DNA of 64,000 bases, taken from contig CAVZYX010000005.1 of NCBI GenBank assembly GCA_963779645.1, positions 1,116,001 to 1,180,000 of the forward strand, read 5' to 3'. The number at the start of each line of letters is the position of its first letter. The stretch's first letter is position 1. Positions 34,075-42,526 of the stretch are shown here, in pieces. Below the pieces are notes generated by a model, which did not search any database, was not told where the DNA came from, and was given only the letters and a program-made list of their open reading frames with translations. Source of the stretch: CALMBW01 sp963779645 (GTDB taxonomy: Bacteria; Actinomycetota; CADDZG01; WHSQ01). A program made the position numbers and the translations under genes.

Positions 34075-34078
34075 ACCG

Positions 34079-35968
34079 TTAGTCCTCGAGTTCGGACAGG
34101 ACGACCACCGAGTCACCCGGCGCGAATGTGACCGTTTCATCTTTATGCGGGTTGATCGCCACATCTTTGCGCCCATCACGAACGGTTTGATAACCGAGGG
34201 CGGTCTCGCCCCGGCTCCTCGCCGCGGCCACGACGTCGGCGAACGAATGCGTTTGTCCAGCGTCCGCGTAAAGCGCGGCGGGCTTCAGATAGATCTCCGA
34301 TCCCTCCTCGTCGAGGAGGTCCTCGAACACGGGCGCCAGAGCTGGGTTCTCGGACAACTGGGCCATCAGTAGAGCCGTCAGTCGTTCGCTGACGATGAAC
34401 TCGTCGGTGTGGTGCTTCGGAGTGAGGTCGACGTCTCGTTCGTCGAGTAGCTCGGCGACGATGTTCGTCTCTGCACCGGCGTCCTCGATCGCAGAGCGAA
34501 GGTGCAGCAACGTGAGCATCACGCGGGCATCGGCTTGCGCCTCACTGAGCCGACCGCGGTAGCAGAGCACGATCGCATGATCGGGCGCGGGATCGGTCAT
34601 GAGAGATCCGATCGTGTCCGGATCCAGATCGTCGTCGGAAACGGTGCACGCCAGATTCTTCGTTTCCGGCAGGTGGATATCTTCAGGCAGCACCACATCG
34701 TCGTCGGCGAAGATCGTCATCGTCGAACCGGGGGCCGCGTACCCATCAAGCTCCGTGATGATGTTCGGGGCCATGTCGTTCCAGCCGATCAGAAGTATCC
34801 GCTCAGGATCGCGGACGCGGCCCCCACCGCGCCCAGCATCGGCAGAGGCGTGCCCAAACGAGCGCGTCTTACCGATCAGAACCTTGTCGTCGTCCTCGGC
34901 GATAGCGATCACCTTGTCGCCCTTGTTGAACGGGGTGCTCATGGATGGGTTCACGGTGATCTCGCCCGCCGCGCTCTGAAGTCCGAGGGGCGTGCACTTG
35001 TCGAAAGCCAGGAGTGCGTCGCCGAACGTCTTACCTTCCAACTCTGGCACGGCGCTGAAGTAGATCTCGTCGCCGTCGAAGTCGAACAGTTCTTGGTAGA
35101 CGTAACTGAGTCCCGGCTGCCTGCAAACCTGCGCGGTGAGTTTCGCGATGATGCCGGCCGATCGCACGATCTCGACCGCACCCTTCGTGCCTCCCTTGAG
35201 CGCAGTTCCGCTGAACGTGTCTTGGATCTCGGCGATGATCGGAACGTTGTGCGCGATGTCCGCGGTGCGGAGTACCGCCAGCGTCGCCTTGACAACTTCC
35301 GCGTCGCCATCGGGCCCGCCCCTGTTCAGAACGATCACCGCTTTCGCTCTCTCGACCCCCGTTATCTCGATGTCGAGCGGCTCGTACGGGTTACCGGTGC
35401 GACAGACAACGCGCGTCGTTTTCATCTCGGCGATGCGAGCGTCGATCCGGTCTTCCATCTCGGCCTTATCCATCGGCGCGAGGATCACAACGCTGGCGCC
35501 TTTCTGGTTCTCGTTGGCGATCACCAGTTCGGAAACGATCGGGTAGACCTTCGCCGACCAACCGAGGATGAGGGTGTGCCCGCTCTCCAGAACGGGGGAG
35601 CGTCCACGCCGAAGATCGGCAACCTTGTCCGCGATGCCGTTGGCGAGAAGACCGATGAGCGAGCTAACGACCAACAGGCCACCGATGGTGACGATGAGTG
35701 AAGCGATCCGGAAGGTCCACCCCTCGTCGCCTCCCATCGTTCCCGGGTCGAGGGTTCGGAGCATGTTGATCCAAAGGGCCTCGCCGAACGGCAGCTCATT
35801 CCCCTCGTTGTCCTCGACCCCGATCAGGGTCGCAACGACGCCCACCACTAGGATCAACGCCAGGGTCGCTGCCGCCAACCAGAGGACCATGCCCTTCACG
35901 CCCGACGACATCGTGTCGTCGAACCGGTAGCGGAGCTTCTGACGCAGATTCGTGCGGTGGATAGTCAT
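34079..35968 (-). CDS. CASTOR/POLLUX-like ion channel with RCK/TrkA-N domains
   Basis: 629 residues. Two membrane helices near the N-terminus (GMVLWLAAATLALILVVGVV; ASLIVTIGGLLVVSSLIGLL) flank a pore-like loop (ALWINMLRTLDPGTMGGDEG). Then follow paired RCK-type Rossmann domains (HTLILGWSAKVYPIVSELVI; RILLIGWNDMAPNIITELDG) and TrkA-C-like parts, the last ending in ETVTFAPGDSVVVLSELED. This matches the actinobacterial relatives of plant CASTOR/POLLUX channels. It probably conducts potassium or calcium under ligand control. Divergent from the helicase; the STAND gene follows on the same strand. Confidence 0.9.
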   Translation of the reverse strand: MTIHRTNLRQKLRYRFDDTMSSGVKGMVLWLAAATLALILVVGVVATLIGVEDNEGNELPFGEALWINMLRTLDPGTMGGDEGWTFRIASLIVTIGGLLVVSSLIGLLANGIADKVADLRRGRSPVLESGHTLILGWSAKVYPIVSELVIANENQKGASVVILAPMDKAEMEDRIDARIAEMKTTRVVCRTGNPYEPLDIEITGVERAKAVIVLNRGGPDGDAEVVKATLAVLRTADIAHNVPIIAEIQDTFSGTALKGGTKGAVEIVRSAGIIAKLTAQVCRQPGLSYVYQELFDFDGDEIYFSAVPELEGKTFGDALLAFDKCTPLGLQSAAGEITVNPSMSTPFNKGDKVIAIAEDDDKVLIGKTRSFGHASADAGRGGGRVRDPERILLIGWNDMAPNIITELDGYAAPGSTMTIFADDDVVLPEDIHLPETKNLACTVSDDDLDPDTIGSLMTDPAPDHAIVLCYRGRLSEAQADARVMLTLLHLRSAIEDAGAETNIVAELLDERDVDLTPKHHTDEFIVSERLTALLMAQLSENPALAPVFEDLLDEEGSEIYLKPAALYADAGQTHSFADVVAAARSRGETALGYQTVRDGRKDVAINPHKDETVTFAPGDSVVVLSELED

Positions 35969-36051
35969 CGAGGGCCTTCCGCGGGATTCGGGTGGATCGT
36001 TCCAGTTATCGCTCTAAGAGGTCGATAATAGGTAGGAAGCAAGCATCTTGT

Positions 36052-36086
36052 GGGGCTAGAACGTCTAACAAGCAGGGAATAGCCCC
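36052..36086 (+). promoter_or_regulatory. Leader hairpin just before the helicase start
   Basis: GGGGCTA (36052-36058) and TAGCCCC (36080-36086) form a perfect seven-base stem with a 21-base loop, ending six bases before the GTG at 36093. It would cover the ribosome site and may regulate translation, for example with temperature. Inference only. Confidence 0.4.
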
Positions 36087-36092
36087 TTAACG

Positions 36093-37415
36093 GTGTATGT
36101 TGTGAGTACCAACGAGGGCAATAAAGACGTTGCCCGTGAGATTCGTGTTCCGGTTCCTCCTTCGGTAGGTAAGCGGGTTTTCGAGTCTCCCGTAAACGGT
36201 GACGGGTTCACCGAAACGAAGGAGTTGAACAGATTGTCTTTTGCCGATCTGGGCGTATCTGCGCCCGTCGTTCGCGCACTGGAGCGCCAAGGCATCAAAG
36301 AGCCTTTTGCGATCCAAACACTAGTTATGAAGGACGCCCTAGCGGGTCGCGACGTGCTCGCGAAGTCGCGTACGGGGTCCGGTAAGACCCTGGCGTTTTC
36401 CATCCCACTGGTCGAGCAGCTCGACGCCAAGATGCCGCGTCCCTCAGCACTCGTGCTGGTGCCGACCCGTGAGCTGGCCGTTCAGGTGACATCCGATCTG
36501 CATGAGATCGCTGCCGTCCGCAACCTCCGGGTTGCATCCGTGTACGGCGGCGTGGGCCTCGACAAGCAGGCCGAGAGAGCGTCGAAGGCACACATCATCG
36601 TCGCTACCCCCGGTCGTCTCGAGGATCTGCTCATGCGTAGGCGCATCCGCATCGATGGCGTGAAGGTTCTCGTCCTGGACGAGGCCGACCGCATGCTCGA
36701 CATGGGCTTTCAGCCGCAGGTCGATCGCATCGTGGATCGCTTGAACAAGGATCGCCAGACCATGTTCTTCTCGGCCACTCTTGATGGCCGTGTCGGACAC
36801 CTCGCCAAGTCGTACACGCGTGAGGCCGTTAAGCACGAGGTCGAGGACGATCGTCCGACCGTCGAGCTTGCCGATCACCGGTTCGTACCGGTCGATCAGT
36901 ACGCGAAGGTCGAGAAATTGATCGAGGTCCTCAAGGAAGAGCGTGGCCTCGCGCTCGTGTTCGTTCGCACCAAGCGTGGCGCCGATCGTCTTCAGGCCAA
37001 ACTCAAGGCCAAGGGAATCCAAGCCCTCGCTATGCACGGCGACCTGAGTCAGAACGCTCGTCAGCGTGCACTTGATCGATTCACCAATGGAAAGACCGAT
37101 GTTTTGATCGCAACTGATGTCGCAGCTCGAGGTCTCGACCTCGATGACATCACTCACGTGATCAACTACGACCCGCCCAATGGTCACAAGGACTATCTCC
37201 ACCGGGTAGGTCGCACCGCAAGAGCCGGTCGTGCCGGCGTCGGCGTGACTTTCGTCACACCTACCGAGAACCAAGAGATGAGCGTTGTCGCTCGCGAGCT
37301 CAAGCTCAGCGACGAGTTCCAGGCAGAAGGTCTGAAGCTCGCAACACCTCAACGAGTGTTCTCGTCACACAAACGCCGTGGTTCTGCACCGCGTCGCCCA
37401 GCCAGGCGTCGCTAA
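36093..37415 (+). CDS. DEAD-box RNA helicase (RhlE/CsdA type)
   Basis: 440 residues from GTG 36093 (GTG 36102 is an alternative). All core motifs are present: Q-motif PFAIQTLVMKDALAGRDVLA, I SRTGSGKT, Ia PTREL, Ib TPGR, II VLDEADRML, III SAT, IV VFVRTKRGADRL, V ATDVAARGLDLDDI and VI HRVGRTARAGRAG. It would unwind RNA in ribosome assembly or decay. The short basic tail (KRRGSAPRRPARRR) is an RNA-binding extension. An intrinsic terminator follows. Confidence 0.95.
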   Translation: MYVVSTNEGNKDVAREIRVPVPPSVGKRVFESPVNGDGFTETKELNRLSFADLGVSAPVVRALERQGIKEPFAIQTLVMKDALAGRDVLAKSRTGSGKTLAFSIPLVEQLDAKMPRPSALVLVPTRELAVQVTSDLHEIAAVRNLRVASVYGGVGLDKQAERASKAHIIVATPGRLEDLLMRRRIRIDGVKVLVLDEADRMLDMGFQPQVDRIVDRLNKDRQTMFFSATLDGRVGHLAKSYTREAVKHEVEDDRPTVELADHRFVPVDQYAKVEKLIEVLKEERGLALVFVRTKRGADRLQAKLKAKGIQALAMHGDLSQNARQRALDRFTNGKTDVLIATDVAARGLDLDDITHVINYDPPNGHKDYLHRVGRTARAGRAGVGVTFVTPTENQEMSVVARELKLSDEFQAEGLKLATPQRVFSSHKRRGSAPRRPARRR

Positions 37416-37423
37416 GGTCGTAC

Positions 37424-37450
37424 CCAGGGAGTGCTTTAGCGCTCCCTGGT
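37424..37450 (+). terminator. Intrinsic terminator after the helicase
   Basis: CCAGGGAG (37424-37431) pairs with CTCCCTGG (37442-37449), with GC pairs continuing inside, followed by a pyrimidine-rich tract (AACTTCCTCTTTCCCC). Confidence 0.8.
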
Positions 37451-37508
37451 AACTTCCTCTTTCCCCCCGAGCTAGTCGTAATCAGCTTGCACTGATAGCT
37501 TTCGTGGG

Positions 37509-38556
37509 ATGTCTGACGTCCGCCTGGAACAGGTCTCGAAGGTATTCAACGACGCTACAGCCGTCGATGCCATAGACCTGCAGATCAACGAGGGCGAGTT
37601 CTTCTCCCTGCTAGGCCCCTCCGGTTGCGGCAAAACGACCACGCTGCGGATGATCGGCGGATTCGAAGAGCCGTCTTCCGGCAAGATCTTCCTCGGCGGA
37701 ACGGACGTTTCGGACCTTCCTCCCTACAAGCGGGACGTCAATACGGTCTTTCAGTCCTATGCACTCTTTCCTCACCTCGACGTCCACGAGAACGTCGCCT
37801 ACGGGTTGAAACGTAAGAAAGTAGCCGCGGCTGAGATCAAACAACGCGTCGAGGAGATGTTGGAACTCGTTGACCTCAAGGGGTTCGGGACTCGGACGAA
37901 GAACCAGCTCTCCGGAGGGCAACAGCAGCGCGTCGCGTTCAGCGCGCGCGCTCGTCAATCGACCCCAGGTTCTGTTGTTGGATGAGCCGCTCGGTGCTCT
38001 AGATCTCAATCTTCGGAAGCAGATGCAGATCGAACTGAAGCGGATCCAGCAAGAGGTCGGCATCACGTTCATCTACGTCACCCACGATCAAGAAGAAGCG
38101 ATGATGATGTCCGATCGGCTCGCCGTCATGAACGGGGGCAAGCTCGAGCAGGTTGGGGCCCCTCAAGATGTTTACGAACTTCCCTCGACGGGGTTCGTCG
38201 CCGCGTTCCTCGGTGCTTCGAATCTCCTGCTGGGTGAGATCGAAGGTGCAACCGGCGATATAGCGAACGTAAAGCTGAAGTCCGGCGAAACCGTCCAGAT
38301 CCCCGCCGCCAGACTTCCTATCTCGACCGGCGCTGTCAGCGTTGGCGTGCGTCCGGAGAAACTCCGTATCGTGCGCACGGACCAGGAGTCGCCCTATCCC
38401 AACACCATAGCGGCGACGGTGCTCGTATCCACCTACACCGGAGTGAGCACTTCCTATATCTGCAGGACATCATCGGGCGAAGAGGTAGATGTCTACGTGC
38501 AGAACGCAAGTGGTTCTGAGGAAGCTGCGGGGGCCGGGCGCGTCTGTACGGCTTAG
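37509..38556 (+). CDS. potA: Spermidine/putrescine-type ABC ATPase, frameshifted twice
   Basis: ATP-binding subunit of a polyamine-type importer. Walker A LLGPSGCGKTTTLRMIGG, Q-loop VFQSYALFPHLD, signature QLSGGQQQR, Walker B QVLLLDEPLGALD, H-loop IYVTHDQEEAMMMSD, and a TOBE domain (VSVGVRPEKLRIV). The frame breaks just after QQQRVA: one extra base at about 37941 (reading VAFARALVNRPQ when removed). A second extra base at about 38536-38545 cuts the TOBE end; removing it gives SVRLSWDMRHTFGV, a normal family C-terminus, but that frame then has no stop before potD, so a third discrepancy must exist near 38590. The downstream genes are intact, so these are probably consensus errors. Confidence 0.85.
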
Positions 38557-38626
38557 CTGGGACATGCGGCACACGTTCGGAGTGATCCCGAGTGCTGCTG
38601 TGCTCGACATGAGAGGGGGAGTCTGC

Positions 38627-39865
38627 ATGAGTGATCGGGAATTTCGTCAGCTGTTCGGACAGCAGTCGGCTATGGACCGACGCCAAGCGCTCCGTCGGCT
38701 GGGGATCGGCGCCGGCGGAGCCACCCTTGCTGCGTTCATGGCCGCATGCGGGGTCAGCGGGACAGGCGAGAAATCGGATGGCGGCCCAGCCGATGAGAAG
38801 AACGAGCTAACCACGACCGAGCAGGTTGGGGCCTTCGTGTTGGCCAACTGGCCGCTCTATATCGACAAGGCGAAGGGTCGTCGACCCACGGTGGACGACT
38901 TCACGAGAGAGACCGGCATCGAGGTCGACTACAAAGAGGTCATCGAGGACAACGAGAGTTTCTTCGGGACCGTTCGCGAGGCCCTCAGCAATGACCAGGA
39001 GATCGGCTACGACATGATCGTGGTCACCGACTGGTTGATCGCGAAGATGATCCGGCTCGGGTACCTCGAGGAGCTGGATCACACCAAGACCTTCAACTTC
39101 GGTGCGAATGCTGGAGAGGTCTACAAGGACCCTTCCTATGACCCCGGCAACAGATACTCCGTGCCGTGGCAGTCCGGGATCACCGGGATCGGCTATAACC
39201 CCGAGCTCACCGGACGCGAGATCACCTCTTTCGAGGATCTGTTCGATCCAGCCTTCAAAGGCAAGGTCGGGATGTTCAAAGAGATGAGAGACACGATGAA
39301 CCTCACGCTCCTCGGGCTGGGCATCGACCCCAAGTCGGCCACACCGGCAGATGTCGAGAATGCTCAGGCGAAGCTCCTGGAGCAGCGTGACGCCGGTATC
39401 GTCCGCCAGTATTACGGAAACGAATATGCCGACGCCTTGGTCCGCGAAGACCTGTGGCTCACGATGGCGTGGTCCGGAGATGTCTTCCAACTTCAGTTCG
39501 ACAAGCCCGAGCTTCAGTTCGTTGTTCCAGAAGAAGGCGGCATCCTCTGGGTCGACAACATGGCCATCCCGGATAATGCCTCTGCGCCGATCGATGCGAT
39601 GGAGTTCATGAACTTCGTCTACCAACCAGAAGTCGCGGCGCAGATCGCGGCATGGGTCAACTACATCTGCCCGGTTCCGGCGGCTCAACAGATCCTCCGG
39701 GAAAGAGCGGTCGAGGAAGACGATTCCTACTTGTCGGCGGTCGCAGATAGCCCGCTGGTATTCCCCACACCCGAGATGGAAGCGCGCCTGAAGCACTACA
39801 AGGATCTCGACGAGAACGAAGAAGAGATCTGGAACGACCTGTTCGGGGCTGTGGTGCAGGGGTGA
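38627..39865 (+). CDS. potD: Polyamine-type ABC substrate-binding Tat lipoprotein
   Basis: 412 residues from ATG 38627. A twin-arginine leader (DRRQALRRLGIGAGGATLAA) ends in lipobox Cys41 (FMAACG). The mature part is a PotD/PotF-type binding protein: LANWPLYIDKA, EVDYKEVIEDNESFFG, YDMIVVTDWLIAKMI, PWQSGITGIGYNPEL, AWSGDVFQLQFD. The acids in these loops line the polyamine pocket in the family. Next genes are the two permeases with 4-base overlaps. Preferred ligand (putrescine, spermidine or agmatine) cannot be read by eye; the following agmatinase points to agmatine or putrescine. Confidence 0.9.
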   Translation: MSDREFRQLFGQQSAMDRRQALRRLGIGAGGATLAAFMAACGVSGTGEKSDGGPADEKNELTTTEQVGAFVLANWPLYIDKAKGRRPTVDDFTRETGIEVDYKEVIEDNESFFGTVREALSNDQEIGYDMIVVTDWLIAKMIRLGYLEELDHTKTFNFGANAGEVYKDPSYDPGNRYSVPWQSGITGIGYNPELTGREITSFEDLFDPAFKGKVGMFKEMRDTMNLTLLGLGIDPKSATPADVENAQAKLLEQRDAGIVRQYYGNEYADALVREDLWLTMAWSGDVFQLQFDKPELQFVVPEEGGILWVDNMAIPDNASAPIDAMEFMNFVYQPEVAAQIAAWVNYICPVPAAQQILRERAVEEDDSYLSAVADSPLVFPTPEMEARLKHYKDLDENEEEIWNDLFGAVVQG

Positions 39866-40719
39866 GCCAGGTCCGAAAGCGGGGTCGGCTGGTTCCCTAC
39901 CTGCTGTCCCTGCCCGGACTCACGTGGCTGCTGATCTTCTTCGCCATCCCCGTCGCGACACTGGGCTCGCTTTCCCTGCAGGAAGGTTCGCTCGAGCGTG
40001 GTTACACGCTGACTTGGCGGTGGAGCAACTACACGGAAGCCTTTTCCAAGTACGACACCCAGCTCTATCGATCACTTCTGTTCGGCCTCGTCGTCACGCT
40101 CGCAACACTGATCATCAGTTTCCCGATGTCTTACTGGATCGCGACGAAGGCCGGCCGCCGCAAGAACGTGTTCCTTCTGCTGATCCTCCTGCCGTTCTTC
40201 ACGCCGTTCGTCATCCGCACCCTGTCGTGGAAGTTCATCCTTGCCGACGAGGGCCTCGCCCTCGGGTTCTTGAAGGACTTAGGCATCTTGTCGGATGGAT
40301 TCCAGATCCTAGCCACGCCGGTAGCGGTGGTGTGCGGCCTGATCTACAACTTCCTACCGTTCATGGCGCTGCCCCTTTACGTGGCTCTCGAACGACTGGA
40401 TCCTGCTCTGCTGGACGCGGCGTACGACCTGTACTCAAGCAAGGTCCAGGTTTTCTGGCGTGTGATCTTTCCGCTGTCTTTGCCGGGCGTGTTCGCCGGG
40501 TCTCTTCTTGTGTTCATCCCATCGGTCGGAGACTTCATCAACGCCGAGCTCCTGGGCGGGGTGAATACCACCATGATCGGCAACGTGATCCAGCGTGAGC
40601 TCCTAACGAACAACGACTATCCCGAGGGGGCCGCTCTGTCGATCTTGCTGATGGCCGGCATCTTGGTCGGCGTCGCGCTGTACGTGCGAGCCGTCGGCAG
40701 CGAAGAGGCGCTGGGCTGA
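39862..40719 (+). CDS. potB: Polyamine-type ABC permease, PotB-like
   Basis: 285 residues, six membrane helices. GTG start overlaps the potD stop. The permease EAA loop is ALERLDPALLDAAYDLYSSK with VFWRVIFPLSLPG after it. The first helix LTWLLIFFAIPVATLGSLSL and the periplasmic TWRWSNYTEAFSKYDTQLYR are typical of PotB/PotH. It forms the channel with the PotC-like protein. Confidence 0.92.
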   Translation: MSQVRKRGRLVPYLLSLPGLTWLLIFFAIPVATLGSLSLQEGSLERGYTLTWRWSNYTEAFSKYDTQLYRSLLFGLVVTLATLIISFPMSYWIATKAGRRKNVFLLLILLPFFTPFVIRTLSWKFILADEGLALGFLKDLGILSDGFQILATPVAVVCGLIYNFLPFMALPLYVALERLDPALLDAAYDLYSSKVQVFWRVIFPLSLPGVFAGSLLVFIPSVGDFINAELLGGVNTTMIGNVIQRELLTNNDYPEGAALSILLMAGILVGVALYVRAVGSEEALG

Positions 40720-41543
40720 TGGCCGTCCACGCAGCCAGCCAGGCGAAGCACAGACCTCCAGGACGAAGAGGCGGGAAGTTCCTGCCGATCTTTACGGGTG
40801 CAGTGATCCTGTATCTGTTCATACCGGTATTCGTTATGGCTTTGTTCGGGTTCAACGACATCTCGGGCCGATTCAATTTCGCGTGGCAGGGCTTCACGTT
40901 GGATCACTACAAGAACCTGTTCGAGATACCCGAACTGACCGAAGCACTGAAGAACTCATTCGTGATCGGAGTCATATCCACGGTGGCCGCGACGGCCATG
41001 GGAACGCTCGTCGCTCTGGCGCTGACCAGGTATCGATTCCGGGGCCAGAGCGGGATGAACATCGGCATCTTCCTACCCATGGCGACGCCCGAGATCGTCA
41101 TGGGAGCTTCACTACTCGGCTTGTTCGTGACACTTCAGGTCGACAGAGGGATGATGACGATGATCATCGCTCACATCATGTTCTCGATCTCCTATGTCGT
41201 GGTCACGGTAAGGGCGCGACTGGCTGGCTTCGATCTCAGTCTCGAAGACACGGCGGAAGACCTCGGGGCTTCGCCCTTGACGGTGTTCTGGACGGTGACG
41301 TTCCCTCTGATCTTCCCGGGCATCCTCGCTGCCGGATTGTTGGCCTTCGCTTTGTCATTCGATGATTTCGTGATCACGTTGTTCAATGCCGGAGGCACGA
41401 CCTGGTTGGCGGGTTGGGTTTACGGCGCCTCGCGCATCGGTGTTCCACCGCAAGTCAACGTGATCGGCACGCTCATCTTCATGGTCGGCGTTACCTACGC
41501 AGCGATCGTCTTCTTCCGCACAAGGAAGGACGCCTGGCGTTGA
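40719..41543 (+). CDS. potC: Polyamine-type ABC permease, PotC-like
   Basis: 274 residues, six membrane helices. The ATG shares one base with the potB stop (TGATG). EAA loop: LEDTAEDLGASPLTVFWTVT, then FPLIFPGILAAGLLAFALSF; SFDDFVITLF is a strong PotC/PotI marker. It has an extended basic N-terminus (AKHRPPGRRGGK). The agmatinase start overlaps its stop. Confidence 0.92.
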   Translation: MAVHAASQAKHRPPGRRGGKFLPIFTGAVILYLFIPVFVMALFGFNDISGRFNFAWQGFTLDHYKNLFEIPELTEALKNSFVIGVISTVAATAMGTLVALALTRYRFRGQSGMNIGIFLPMATPEIVMGASLLGLFVTLQVDRGMMTMIIAHIMFSISYVVVTVRARLAGFDLSLEDTAEDLGASPLTVFWTVTFPLIFPGILAAGLLAFALSFDDFVITLFNAGGTTWLAGWVYGASRIGVPPQVNVIGTLIFMVGVTYAAIVFFRTRKDAWR

Positions 41544-42526
41544 GAGTGAACCGTCCGGACGAACCCTCCTTCGCAGGTGGGCTGACGTTCCATAAGGTCG
41601 CGCTCGCTCTCGACGAGGAAGACCTCCAAGGGGCGGATGTCGCGATCGTCGGTGCGCCGATGGATGACATGGTCACCCACCGGCCGGGCGCACGCTTCGG
41701 CCCCCGAGAGATCCGCATCGCCTTCGATGGCGGGGGAGAACCGAAGGCGTGGCATATGGATCTAGGGATCGACCCGTTCGCCGAACTAAGGATCGTCGAT
41801 CACGGCGACGCATCCGTTCGTCCGGGTGATGCTCGAGCCAGCCATGCTGCCATCCACGAGAGCGTGAGCCGGGTGGTTAAGGCGCGGGCGGTACCGATCG
41901 TCTTGGGCGGGGATCACTCGATCGCGTTTCCCGATGTTTCGGCTGTGGCCGAACACATCCAGTCTGGAACTATGGCCGTGGTGCAGTTCGACACCCACAC
42001 GGATACGGCCACCGAGAACTGGGGCGTCGAGTGGGCTCACGGCACGCCCTTCCGGCATCTTGTCGACCGTGACGTCATCCCCGGCCACCGTCTGGTGCAG
42101 GTGGGGATACGCGGTTACTGGCCCAATCCCGAAGAGTTCGAATGGGCGCGCTCGAATGGGGTTCGCTGGCATCGCATGGAACAGATCACCGAGCTGGGTA
42201 TCGACGCGGTGATCGCGATGGTTCTCCAAGAGATAGCGGATGCCGACCATCTCTTCTTGTCGGTCGACATCGATGCGCTCGACCCGGCATACGCGCCGGG
42301 TACGGGAACGCCCGAGCCCGGGGGGATGACTACGCGAGAACTTCTCCGGGCGGTTCGAGCTCTCGTGCTCGCCAAGGGATTAGCAGGAATGGATATCGTG
42401 GAGGTCTCACCGCCGTACGACCACGCAAGCATCACGGCGATGGCAGCTCACCGCACGGTGCTCGAAGCTCTAAGCGCGCTGGCTCTACATCGCAAAGGCG
42501 GAGTCCCGCGCCCCGAGAACCCCTAG
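41540..42526 (+). CDS. Agmatinase-like ureohydrolase
   Basis: 328 residues if TTG 41540 is used (GTG 41546 also possible); the start overlaps potC. It would hydrolyse agmatine to putrescine and urea, using two Mn ions. All ligands are present: His126 (GGDHS), Asp151, His153, Asp155 (FDTHTD), Asp243 and Asp245 (SVDIDALDPAYAPGTGTPEP). The entry VGAPMDDMVTHRPGARFGPR is also typical. Guanidinobutyrase or guanidinopropionase activity cannot be excluded, but importer and downstream polyamine genes favour agmatine. Its TAG shares CTAG with the convergent dehydrogenase. Confidence 0.87.
   Translation: MRVNRPDEPSFAGGLTFHKVALALDEEDLQGADVAIVGAPMDDMVTHRPGARFGPREIRIAFDGGGEPKAWHMDLGIDPFAELRIVDHGDASVRPGDARASHAAIHESVSRVVKARAVPIVLGGDHSIAFPDVSAVAEHIQSGTMAVVQFDTHTDTATENWGVEWAHGTPFRHLVDRDVIPGHRLVQVGIRGYWPNPEEFEWARSNGVRWHRMEQITELGIDAVIAMVLQEIADADHLFLSVDIDALDPAYAPGTGTPEPGGMTTRELLRAVRALVLAKGLAGMDIVEVSPPYDHASITAMAAHRTVLEALSALALHRKGGVPRPENP

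Noticed and set aside
38489..38626. N-terminal extension of potD, or a PotA-PotD fusion
   Set aside because: This stretch encodes the end of the PotA TOBE domain in a shifted frame; a cytoplasmic ATPase cannot be fused to a lipoprotein leader.
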